Assembly: GCA_947624715.1 (NCBI GenBank)
Contig: CANQLO010000053.1
Location: forward strand, 1 to 6,015
Source: an uncultured Clostridia bacterium
GTDB lineage: Bacteria; Bacillota_A; Clostridia; TANB77; CAG-508
Reading direction: 5' to 3'
DNA: 6,015 bases
The notes under the pieces are model-generated. The model was not told the DNA's origin. It saw only the letters and a list, made by a program, of their open reading frames with translations, and ran no database searches. Made by a program: the position numbers and the translations under genes. Positions 1 to 5,848 of this stretch are shown in pieces. Each line of letters begins with the position of its first letter. The first letter of the stretch is position 1.

Positions 1-2927
1 GTTTCAAAAGTTTTTCTTATTTCATCTAATCCAGTTTTGGCTTCTTCTCTTGCTAGTTTAGAAGTCTCTTTAGCTTTAGAAAAAGCTTCTTCATATGATT
101 TAGAGTTTTCTTCAATAGCTTTATGATTAGTAGAAGTTATTTTATTAATAGTTTCTTCTAATTCTGTAGCTGAACCATTAGAATATTTTTTTGTGACTTC
201 ATTTAAACCATTGATTATAGAATCAGTACTATTTAATACTCCTTGATATTTCTTTTCAGCTGCTTGTTTATTTGTTGATGATTCATTAACTATCTTTTCC
301 AATTCTTTTATACTTAACTCATTTTGTTTATATTTTTGAATAGCATTTTCGATATTTTCAGCTTCTTTAGCCAAAGCATCATTATATACTTTTTTTGCCT
401 GAGTTTGTGAATCAATGGCATCTTTATATTGAGATTGATAACCTTCTAGTAAAGTTTCTTTCTTTATAGCTTCTGCTGATTGATTAGTAAGGTCTATAAA
501 TTGTTGCTTATTGGCTATAATCTGACCACCATTCCGAATTACACCATCCTCTAAAGTTAATTGTGTTCCTAAACTTTCATTTAATAATGTCATAATTACA
601 TTAGCTCTTTCAGAATCACTATCTTTTACTCTACCATTTACATCTATAAAATTAGCTAATTCAGTAGATAATTCTTGCATTTTGGAAATATACATCATTT
701 GAGAAGTAGTAGAATTTTGAATATTCAAAATATTTTGATTATAACTATCATTAATACTATCAATGCTAGTTTTAAAATTAGTAAAGGTTGACTGCGTTGC
801 TTCTAAATTTGCTTTAGCATTATCATTGGCTTGAACCCAAGAACTAATACCAGTTACTACTAAACCTATTGATGCTCCAATTCCACCAATTACAGCACCA
901 AATGGTCCTCCTATTGATGCTCCAGTTGAGGCTGCACTAGCAATCGAAGATATTCCAGATACAACACTACCAGCAACATTTCCAAAATTAGCACCTTCAT
1001 CAGAAATAGATTTTATAGATTCAGAAAATCCTTTTAAAGATACAGCTGTTCCAACTAAACCAGTTATCCCTACCTTTAATTTATCGGCACTACTTGCTGT
1101 TTGATTCCAATAAGTAATTCCTTCTTTAAGTTGAGTTGCATTTTCTTTTAATTTAGAATTAACACTTGTTATTGAAGTCTTTAAATCTTTACTTCCAGTT
1201 TTTGCTTTACTTAAAACTGATGTAAATCTAGTAAAAAGTGAATTACTATTTTTTACATTTTGAGATAAATCAATCGTTCTACTATTAACATCTGTTATAT
1301 TTGTATAAAGAGTTTTGAATGGTTTAGAATTTTTATCTAAAAATTTTGTGAATTCACCTACATTTTTAGATATAACCGATACAGCCTTAGATGCTGGATA
1401 TAATGCTGTCGTAAAAGCCAATGTTTGTATTATCGTTTTTTGAGTACCTGTTGATAATTTACTAAACTTGTCTGTTAGATTACCAACAAATTTTAATCCA
1501 TCATTAAGTACAGGTAATAAAATTTTTCCTAATTTATCAGCAACTTCTCCAAATCGATTTTTTGTAATTTCAATTTGTGATGCTGTATCAGCAAATTTTT
1601 TTGAAGCTTCATCATTTAATGCATTGTTTTCTTTCCATTCTTCATTAGCCATTTGCATATATTGATCTACTGTTCCAGAAGCATTAGCAAGTCGCAACAT
1701 TGTATCAGTTAATCTTACTTCATTAATGCCTAAATCACTCATCAACTGAATAGTCTCTTTTCCAGTTCTATTGGAATCACCTAAACCGATTACGAATTGT
1801 TTCATTGCTTCTCCAGCATTATTTTTAACTGCATCGGCAAATTGTTTCGTACTCATTCCACATATTTGTGCATATTGACTTAATGTACCATATTTAGTTT
1901 CAACTCCTGATGCTGCTCTATTAAAATCATTCATTACTCTTGATATTGCTGTGCCACCCATTTCAGCCTCAAGACCAACTGATGACAATGCTGTTGCTAA
2001 TCCTAAAACATCGGCTTCTGTCATTCCCATTGTTGCTGCTGCACCTGACATTCTTTGAGACATTGCAACTATATCTGCTTCTGTTGCTTTTGAATTATTA
2101 CCTAATTTAACAATAACTGAACCAATTCTTTCGTAATTTTCTGATGCTGTTCCCATTACATTAACAAAAGTAGCTATTGCTTCTCCTGCCTCTACTGCAC
2201 TTAAATTGGTTGCACTTCCTAATTTGGCCATTACTTCTGTAAAACTTGAAACATCTTTAGTAGCTATTCCTAATTGACCAGCTTCTTCTGCTAATTCAAA
2301 TAAACTTTGAGTGCCTATTGGAATTTGTTTAGATAGATCCATTATTTCTAATCTTATCTGCTCTAATTCTTCATCTGTTCCTTCAACTGTCTTTTTTACT
2401 CCAACAAATGCATCCTCATATTCAACTGCTGTTTTTGCACTTAAACCTAATATAGAAGCTGCTCCTCCGGACAACCATTTTACTTTACTTGCAAATTTTC
2501 CAGTTACATCACTTACTTTTTCAAATGTATTTGAGACACTCTTCAAAGAAAAAGTTTGTTCTTCTAATTTGTTATTAACCTTATCTAATTCATTTTGTAA
2601 ATTATAATAATGAGTAGATGCCTTTTGTACTTCTTCTCTAGCAATTCTAGTTGCTTCACTATCAACACCATTCTTTTCTATTGATTCTTCCAAGCCTTTA
2701 TTCAAAGTAGCTAAATTAGAACTGGTATTTTTTAATTCTGTTTGTAATAACTTTTTATGTTCTCTTAAAGCATCAGTTGAATCTTCGGACAATTTCATAA
2801 CTTCATTGATGTTTTTAAATTCTATCCTTGTTAAAGATATGGACCTTTTTACATCATCCATTGCCTTTAAAAAGCCCTCACTATTAGCTTCTATATTAGT
2901 TGTTATTGTACTTTTTCTACTAGCCAT
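1..2927 (-). CDS. Phage tail tape measure protein (TP901 type), C-terminus cut off by window edge
   Basis: This protein sets tail length and acts in the tail lumen, later helping DNA cross the cell envelope. The reading frame is open from an ATG at 2927 to the window edge, giving 975 codons. Residues about 1-150 are charged and predicted coiled coil. Residues about 168-410 form the TP901-type tape measure core, beginning VEYEDAFVGVKKTVEGT and including IPIGTQSLFELAEEAGQLGI, the Ala/Gly/Met-rich MSGAAATMGMTEADVLG and EMGGTAISRVM. A Gly/Ala/Ile-rich hydrophobic stretch at about 648-698 (GGPFGAVIGGIGASIGLVV at its centre) is the usual membrane-active segment. A long charged helical region follows, with LNESLGTQLTLEDGV near its start, as seen in other Firmicute tape measures. 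The start is fixed by AAGGAGG six bases upstream. It directly follows the tail chaperone gene, the standard order. The family is certain; the full length is unknown because the 3' end lies outside. Confidence 0.97.
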   Translation of the reverse strand, partial: MASRKSTITTNIEANSEGFLKAMDDVKRSISLTRIEFKNINEVMKLSEDSTDALREHKKLLQTELKNTSSNLATLNKGLEESIEKNGVDSEATRIAREEVQKASTHYYNLQNELDKVNNKLEEQTFSLKSVSNTFEKVSDVTGKFASKVKWLSGGAASILGLSAKTAVEYEDAFVGVKKTVEGTDEELEQIRLEIMDLSKQIPIGTQSLFELAEEAGQLGIATKDVSSFTEVMAKLGSATNLSAVEAGEAIATFVNVMGTASENYERIGSVIVKLGNNSKATEADIVAMSQRMSGAAATMGMTEADVLGLATALSSVGLEAEMGGTAISRVMNDFNRAASGVETKYGTLSQYAQICGMSTKQFADAVKNNAGEAMKQFVIGLGDSNRTGKETIQLMSDLGINEVRLTDTMLRLANASGTVDQYMQMANEEWKENNALNDEASKKFADTASQIEITKNRFGEVADKLGKILLPVLNDGLKFVGNLTDKFSKLSTGTQKTIIQTLAFTTALYPASKAVSVISKNVGEFTKFLDKNSKPFKTLYTNITDVNSRTIDLSQNVKNSNSLFTRFTSVLSKAKTGSKDLKTSITSVNSKLKENATQLKEGITYWNQTASSADKLKVGITGLVGTAVSLKGFSESIKSISDEGANFGNVAGSVVSGISSIASAASTGASIGGPFGAVIGGIGASIGLVVTGISSWVQANDNAKANLEATQSTFTNFKTSIDSINDSYNQNILNIQNSTTSQMMYISKMQELSTELANFIDVNGRVKDSDSERANVIMTLLNESLGTQLTLEDGVIRNGGQIIANKQQFIDLTNQSAEAIKKETLLEGYQSQYKDAIDSQTQAKKVYNDALAKEAENIENAIQKYKQNELSIKELEKIVNESSTNKQAAEKKYQGVLNSTDSIINGLNEVTKKYSNGSATELEETINKITSTNHKAIEENSKSYEEAFSKAKETSKLAREEAKTGLDEIRKTFE

Positions 2928-2933
2928 ACTCTA

Positions 2934-2940
2934 CCTCCTT
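2934..2940 (-). promoter_or_regulatory. Ribosome binding site of the tape measure gene
   Basis: On the minus strand AAGGAGG lies six bases before the ATG at 2927. It is a near-perfect Shine-Dalgarno sequence and decides the start of the tape measure gene. It lies downstream of the terminator-like hairpin, so it is outside that structure. Confidence 0.9.
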
Positions 2941-2953
2941 TCTTTTATTTATT

Positions 2954-2997
2954 AAAAAAAAGAACATAGCATCTTAATTTTATTAGCTATGTTCTTT
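2954..2997 (-). terminator. Intrinsic-terminator-like hairpin between tail chaperone and tape measure genes
   Basis: Read on the minus strand, AAAGAACATAGC (2997-2986) pairs perfectly over 12 bp with GCTATGTTCTTT (2970-2959), with a 15-base loop. The second arm runs into an unbroken tract of eight T (2961-2954). This is the architecture of a Rho-independent terminator, although the stem has only four G-C pairs. The base of the stem overlaps the TAA stop (2998-2996) of the frameshifted chaperone. Since the tape measure gene begins 27 bases past the T tract, the hairpin probably terminates only some transcripts, or is overridden by late antitermination; this is inference. A role as a 3'-end-stabilising or processing structure is an alternative. 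Confidence 0.7.
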
Positions 2998-3546
2998 AAT
3001 GATTACTTTCCTTTTCTTTTTGAAGGTATATAGAATATTGTACATATTTGTCATATGCTAATTTATTTTCAACAACAGATTTCAAAAAAGAAAAATCAGC
3101 ATTCCAGAACACATCTTCACTTAAATTTAAAATCATTACATAAAATGCATACATGTCCTCAATATCTTCTACCTTATAATTAGGTAACTTAATTTTTCCA
3201 TTTGCATATTTTCTAGTTGCTTTTATGAAAGCTTCTCTAAATCCAACTTTTTTTTTGGACTTATTAAATCATCTACTGTTTTAATAATTAAATCAATATT
3301 TTGAGGTATTACCTCTAAAAAATTATCATAAGGAATAATATTTTCTCCCTCTGATAAACCACATAGATAAGCAGCATAAATAATATCAATCATATCAAAA
3401 ACATCATGTGCTCCTCTACAAATAACATTATTAGCTTTATTATATATGTCAGTATGAGAACTTTTTAAAGTTAATAATTTCTTTAAATACAATGTTAACT
3501 TAATAGTATTCCCATTATTTAATTCAAAATTAATATAAGTATTCAT
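2996..3546 (-). CDS. Tail assembly chaperone, long form made by -1 ribosomal frameshift (gpGT type)
   Basis: The long form shares the first 100 residues with the short chaperone, then shifts -1 at A AAA AAG (3253-3247) and continues from GTT at 3247 to TAA at 2998-2996. The total is 183 residues. The 83-residue extension begins VGFREAFIKATRKYANGKIK and includes YKVEDIEDMYAFYVMILN and DVFWNADFSFLKSV, an aromatic-rich helical domain that resembles the T domain of Firmicute phage chaperones. This domain is known in the lambda GT system to recruit tail tube protein to chaperone-coated tape measure. The extension has no plausible start of its own, but its frame is open for 83 codons, and its position just before the tape measure gene is the canonical one. 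The frameshift is inferred from the sequence, not shown. Confidence 0.88.
3223..3546 (-). CDS. Tail assembly chaperone, short form (gpG type)
   Basis: The product is a 107-residue cytoplasmic chaperone expected to coat the tape measure protein before tube assembly. It opens with a beta strand pair (YINFELNNGNTIKLTLYLKK), followed by helices including AHDVFDMIDIIYAAYLCGL and an acidic EVIPQNIDLIIKTVDDLI, and ends a few residues after PKKK. This resembles the N-terminal chaperone domain common in Firmicute siphoviruses. The start at 3546 is chosen over the in-frame ATG at 3558 because GGAGG (3556-3552) lies five bases before 3546 and would sit inside the coding sequence if 3558 were used. It starts 12 bases after the stop of the upstream 73-residue gene. 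The zero frame ends at 3223, seven codons past the slippery site. Confidence 0.9.
   Translation of the reverse strand: MNTYINFELNNGNTIKLTLYLKKLLTLKSSHTDIYNKANNVICRGAHDVFDMIDIIYAAYLCGLSEGENIIPYDNFLEVIPQNIDLIIKTVDDLISPKKKLDLEKLS
3247..3253 (-). other. Programmed -1 frameshift site, A AAA AAG
   Basis: On the minus strand nine A (3256-3248) are followed by G. Zero-frame codons are CCA AAA AAA AAG TTG, so the heptamer A AAA AAG lies in the correct phase for tandem -1 slippage. This is the heptamer used by E. coli dnaX. Slippage joins the short chaperone to an 83-residue open frame. I see no strong Shine-Dalgarno-like stimulator upstream and only a weak downstream hairpin (GCTTT with AAAGC, loop CATA), around the zero-frame stop. 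RNA polymerase slippage on the A9 run could give the same product. Confidence 0.85.
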
Positions 3547-3551
3547 AAAAT

Positions 3552-3556
3552 CCTCC
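3552..3556 (-). promoter_or_regulatory. Ribosome binding site that sets the chaperone start
   Basis: GGAGG on the minus strand is followed by five bases and then the ATG at 3546. An in-frame ATG at 3558 overlaps this element and has no comparable site in front of it, so the downstream ATG is preferred. Confidence 0.85.
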
Positions 3557-3558
3557 AT

Positions 3559-3780
3559 CTAATTATTTTTTTTATTTTTATGTTTACTTTCTTTTAATAA
3601 AGTATTATTTTCAGATTCACCTTCATGTTCTTTAATTAAAGGATATCCTAAAAGTTGTTCAGTTTTTCTAATCTCTTCGACTCTTTCATCAGAAAAATAA
3701 ACTGGTTCTGAATTTGTTCTATACTCTTCATCAGTATGTATATCTATGAAACTTGTTACTATATCGTATAACTTTCCCAT
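3559..3780 (-). CDS. Small protein of unknown function between tail tube and chaperone genes
   Basis: I do not recognise this 73-residue protein. The first half could be structured: MGKLYDIVTSFIDIHTDEEY looks helical and is followed by the charged helix SDERVEEIRKTEQLLGYPLI. From about residue 52 it becomes polar and probably disordered, ending in a Lys/Asn-rich tail (KESKHKNKKNN). There are no Cys, signal peptide or membrane segment. It starts seven bases after the major tail protein stop, with AGGTG (3789-3785) overlapping that stop, and ends 12 bases before the chaperone start, so it is co-transcribed and probably translationally coupled. Its position suggests a tail assembly or tube-associated accessory role, which is inference only. 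That it is a real gene is supported by tight spacing, a ribosome binding site and the strand. Confidence 0.75.
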   Translation of the reverse strand: MGKLYDIVTSFIDIHTDEEYRTNSEPVYFSDERVEEIRKTEQLLGYPLIKEHEGESENNTLLKESKHKNKKNN

Positions 3781-3787
3781 ATTTCAC

Positions 3788-4348
3788 CTATGCTGCTGCT
3801 TTTTTAACAAGTTCCGTTGTAAATTCGTTTAACCATTTTTCTTTCGTGATTGATTGAGGTAAAGTTGAAACTGGTATATGATACATTCCTTCTTCTAATT
3901 CATCTGGTAAAATGTCAAATGCTAGTTCGATTTCTGCAACTTCTTCTGCACCATTTTCAAAATCCCATTTTTGGCCTTCTGAAACGACAGCACGAGGTAC
4001 TGCTATTAAAACTTCTACATTATCTTCATCAAGACCTACCCCTGTGTATGAAAATTCTGGATGAATTGATGTAGCACCATATGCATTAACACCCTCAGCT
4101 AATTCTTTGTGTTCATCCATTCCAAACAATTTGCAATATAAATCATATGGAATGTGTAAAGAAAATGTACCTGTACCATAACCAGTACCACGAGTTCTTG
4201 ATTTTTTGGTAACTCCTGCACATTTTTTGGTAACTTTCTTTACTTCCATTTCTGTATTAAATGAACCAATACAGTCTAACTTCCACTTTTTTTCTCCTAT
4301 TTTAATTACAGATTCTTTCACTTCAAATGGTGAAAATATTTTTTCCAT
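3788..4348 (-). CDS. Major tail (tube) protein
   Basis: The 186-residue product is predicted to be the hexamer-forming subunit of a non-contractile tail tube. The sequence is mostly beta: an N-terminal strand region (KKWKLDCIGSFNTEMEVKK), a basic Gly-rich loop (KKSRTRGTGYGTGTFSLHIP), then NAYGATSIHPEFSYTGVGLD, an EDNVEVLIAVPRAVV strand and the acidic NGAEEVAEIELAFDILPDEL. The loop, the YGATS/HPEF block and the AEEVAEIELA block match the usual layout of Firmicute phage tube proteins, and length and place before the chaperone and tape measure agree. AAAGGAGG (4363-4356) lies seven bases upstream of the ATG, the strongest site in this group. The start overlaps the previous stop as TAATG. GC content is higher than in neighbouring genes and two of its three Arg codons are CGT, as expected for an abundant protein. 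A short helical C-terminus ends in AAA. Confidence 0.88.
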   Translation of the reverse strand: MEKIFSPFEVKESVIKIGEKKWKLDCIGSFNTEMEVKKVTKKCAGVTKKSRTRGTGYGTGTFSLHIPYDLYCKLFGMDEHKELAEGVNAYGATSIHPEFSYTGVGLDEDNVEVLIAVPRAVVSEGQKWDFENGAEEVAEIELAFDILPDELEEGMYHIPVSTLPQSITKEKWLNEFTTELVKKAAA

Positions 4349-4776
4349 TATAATTCCTCCTTTATTTCTCTATCAATTACATTGAATAAACCTGTTACTA
4401 TTCTATCTCTTTCTCTTTCCATCGCTCTTTCCATAAATGGATTAGAACGCTGCTTTGTCGTTCCTTCATGTGGATAAAATAAATAATAAAAACTGGTATA
4501 CCTTTTACCTTCTAATTTATTTTCAATAGTTACAGCTTGATCAAAATTAAAAGAAACATACCAATTACTTTGTTTAGCATGTCCTCTTCTACTATCTTTA
4601 ACTCTATCAGATATTGGCATTTCACCAGTTATACTTTTTATCATTAAATCACGAACATCATTATGCATATATTCATCAGTTATCTTTTTTACTTTTTCTG
4701 GAAATTGTTCAAGCCTTTTTTGGTATTCTGCCCACTCATCATCCCTTAAAGCAAATTTATATTTAATTGTTGGCAA
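4348..4776 (-). CDS. HK97 gp10-like head-tail/tail component
   Basis: The 142-residue protein has the pattern of the HK97 gp10 family, found at the neck or tail start of siphoviruses. It has an N-terminal strand then helix (DDEWAEYQKRLEQFPEKVKK), a second helix near EYMHNDVRDLMIKS, a basic middle (VKDSRRGHAKQSNW), strands around FNFDQAVTIENKL, then YYLFYPHEGTTKQRSNPFME and a C-terminal helix rich in Arg and Glu. The Y-x-Y-L-F-Y-P-H-E-G-T followed by NPFM is the most diagnostic part. It begins with TTG at 4776: an in-frame TGA lies directly upstream and the next in-frame ATG is at residue 37, past the first helix. No clear Shine-Dalgarno precedes the TTG, so expression probably depends on coupling to the upstream gene, with which it overlaps by 14 bases. 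The exact position in the virion is not known for this phage. Confidence 0.8.
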   Translation of the reverse strand: MPTIKYKFALRDDEWAEYQKRLEQFPEKVKKITDEYMHNDVRDLMIKSITGEMPISDRVKDSRRGHAKQSNWYVSFNFDQAVTIENKLEGKRYTSFYYLFYPHEGTTKQRSNPFMERAMERERDRIVTGLFNVIDREIKEEL

Positions 4777-5161
4777 TCAAACCACATCTTTTCATAGGTC
4801 GTGTAAACCTTAATCTCATTAATTCACAAACGATATCTGTTTTGCCTTTAATTATATAATCAACAGGATTAGTTCCTTTGCATAACTTCATACCCGGAAT
4901 TTCTTCAATTTTTTGTATTAAAGTAAATATTGTTTGATCATCAATATAGTTTTCTCGTATTATATCGACAAAATAATATCCATTTAAGTCCATAGAATTT
5001 GTACCACTTTTATTTATATCTTCTACTCCAAAAACTATATAATTCCAATCTTGCAATACTACTGTTTTTGGTTTTTGACCATAAAAAATTCTTTGGTCCT
5101 TTGATAAGCCCTCTTGATTAGCTTCCCATTCTTCTAGCTTTTTAGTTATTTCATCTCTCAA
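4763..5161 (-). CDS. Probable tail terminator / tail completion protein
   Basis: This 132-residue protein is probably the ring that caps the head-proximal end of the tail tube and joins it to the neck. After an N-terminal helix (DEITKKLEEWEAN) come strands (TVVLQDWNYIVFGVED), then YYFVDIIRENYIDDQTIFTL and IQKIEEIPGMKLC, a loop, and a last strand pair (YIIKGKTDIVCELMRLRF) before a basic tail. This mixed strand-helix-strand plan with a V-x-I-I-R-E-N-Y block fits tail terminators of Firmicute phages, but I assign it by pattern and position, not a unique motif. A minor capsid protein label is the main alternative. It starts with TTG at 5161, with an in-frame TGA three codons upstream and no in-frame ATG before residue 57. 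GAGGG (5169-5165) is only three bases away and AAGGG (5176-5172) ten bases away. It overlaps the head-closure gene by 11 bases. Confidence 0.65.
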   Translation of the reverse strand: MRDEITKKLEEWEANQEGLSKDQRIFYGQKPKTVVLQDWNYIVFGVEDINKSGTNSMDLNGYYFVDIIRENYIDDQTIFTLIQKIEEIPGMKLCKGTNPVDYIIKGKTDIVCELMRLRFTRPMKRCGLIANN

Positions 5162-5492
5162 ATTCCCTCATCCCTTCCAAGTAGATATAAATTTTTCCTT
5201 TTTTTCTATCTGCATCACTATGGAAAATAGAATATAAATAGTTATCTATTTTGACTACATAACCATTATCTATTGAATTTACATATGGAATACTAATTTT
5301 TAAAGATAATTGTTTATCCATTGCATCAGCAAAAACTACATCTTGTTGCCTTTGAGTTTCTTCTTTATAAAAAAATTTTGAAATATATTCTAAATCCTGA
5401 TTCTTAGTTGCATTTATTTGTGCTTTAAAACTATTCACTATATTTTTTCTTTTATAAATATAAACTATTCCATCATTGTAATTATTCTCCAC
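5151..5492 (-). CDS. Head-closure / head-tail adaptor protein
   Basis: The 113-residue product fits the small head-closure family (SPP1 gp16-like head-tail joining proteins), which plugs the connector after DNA packaging. It has an N-terminal strand (GIVYIYKRKNIV), a middle with TQRQQDVVFADAMDKQLSLKI, and a C-terminal beta hairpin in which YVVKIDNYLYSIFHSDADR is followed by KGKIYIYLEGM. That D-x-D-R then strand pattern is typical of the family's C-terminus. It starts with GTG at 5492: an in-frame TGA lies two codons upstream and AGAGGTG lies four bases before the GTG. It overlaps the connector gene by 11 bases and ends in TGA inside the next gene. Confidence 0.75.
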   Translation of the reverse strand: MENNYNDGIVYIYKRKNIVNSFKAQINATKNQDLEYISKFFYKEETQRQQDVVFADAMDKQLSLKISIPYVNSIDNGYVVKIDNYLYSIFHSDADRKKGKIYIYLEGMREFER

Positions 5493-5808
5493 TTTTCACC
5501 TCTAAAGATTTTTGATATTCAATTACATTCTTAGTACGAATTGATATAATGTCTCCTGTATAATTACTTTCAAATTCTTTTTGACTTCTATTATTCCAAC
5601 GGTACATACAATAGTTTAAAAATAATTCGTTTTCCATACTTGATTTTGAGAAATCAAATTTTTCAGGAATAGCTAGAAGTGAACTAACATTGAATATAGC
5701 ATTGTCTATTATTGATGTAAGTCTATCTTTTATTAATGAATCATCGCTAGTAATATAACATCTTTTAGCAACTTGATTATATAAATCTTGTTTAGATTGT
5801 TCATTCAT
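5482..5808 (-). CDS. Head-tail connector protein (gp6/gp15-like)
   Basis: The 108-residue product is nearly all helical, as expected for the ring that binds under the portal (HK97 gp6 or SPP1 gp15 class). Helices cover about residues 2-17, 20-45 (LIKDRLTSIIDNAIFNVSSL) and 58-85, where ELFLNYCMYRWNNRSQKEFE is the most characteristic piece, followed by NYTGDIISIRTKN. In this family the same region gives the compact helical bundle and the loop into the channel. The frame extends to a TTG at 5820, but GAGGTG (5818-5813) would then be coding; the ATG at 5808 with that site in front is the better start. It is the first of four tightly packed genes leading to the tube protein. Confidence 0.8.
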   Translation of the reverse strand: MNEQSKQDLYNQVAKRCYITSDDSLIKDRLTSIIDNAIFNVSSLLAIPEKFDFSKSSMENELFLNYCMYRWNNRSQKEFESNYTGDIISIRTKNVIEYQKSLEVKSGE

Positions 5809-5812
5809 ATAA

Positions 5813-5818
5813 CACCTC
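5813..5818 (-). promoter_or_regulatory. Ribosome binding site that sets the connector start
   Basis: GAGGTG on the minus strand is followed by TTAT and the ATG at 5808. It excludes the longer in-frame TTG start at 5820, which would lie before this element without a site of its own. Confidence 0.8.
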
Positions 5819-5828
5819 AATATAAACT

Positions 5829-5848
5829 AAAGAGGCATATACCTCTTT
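5829..5848 (-). repeat. Gene-junction inverted repeat before the connector gene
   Basis: AAAGAGG (5829-5835) and CCTCTTT (5842-5848) form a perfect 7-bp inverted repeat with a six-base spacer; on the minus-strand RNA a G-U pair can extend it by one. The outer end overlaps the last base of the preceding stop codon (5850-5848). The following minus-strand bases are AGTTTATATTG, a poor U tract, so it is a weak terminator at best. It may be a processing or attenuation hairpin, or a bidirectional structure, since a better T stretch (CTCTTTTATT) follows on the plus strand. Confidence 0.55.

Noticed and set aside
648..1010. Gly/Ala-rich hydrophobic stretch as a separate membrane protein
   Set aside because: It is in frame within the tape measure protein, where such membrane-active segments are normal, and has no start or ribosome binding site.
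1468..1665. Plus-strand open frame of 65 codons
   Set aside because: It lies wholly inside the tape measure gene, is antisense to it, is Ser/Phe/Asn-rich as expected for the reverse of such a gene, and has no ribosome binding site.
2311..2607. Plus-strand open frame of 98 codons
   Set aside because: It is antisense to the conserved tape measure core, with the composition of a shadow frame and no supporting signals.
2954..2997. The hairpin as a terminator for plus-strand transcription
   Set aside because: On the plus strand only three T follow the stem before AAT, and no plus-strand gene lies to its left.
3547..3558. Longer chaperone start at the ATG at 3558
   Set aside because: It would place the strong GGAGG inside the coding sequence, and no comparable site precedes it.
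3566..3573. A8 run near the end of the 73-residue gene as a second frameshift site
   Set aside because: Slippage by -1 there meets a TAA at once, giving no extension, and no domain lies in the alternative frame.
3850..4074. Plus-strand open frame of 74 codons
   Set aside because: It is antisense to the tube protein gene; its Leu/His-rich translation reflects reversed acidic codons.
5151..5153. TGA as a possible Trp codon, suggesting a Mollicutes host
   Set aside because: Trp is encoded by TGG throughout, and this TGA sits at the expected end of the head-closure gene in a typical overlapping arrangement.
5809..5820. Longer connector start at the TTG at 5820
   Set aside because: The GAGGTG site lies after it, and the ATG at 5808 is correctly spaced from that site.
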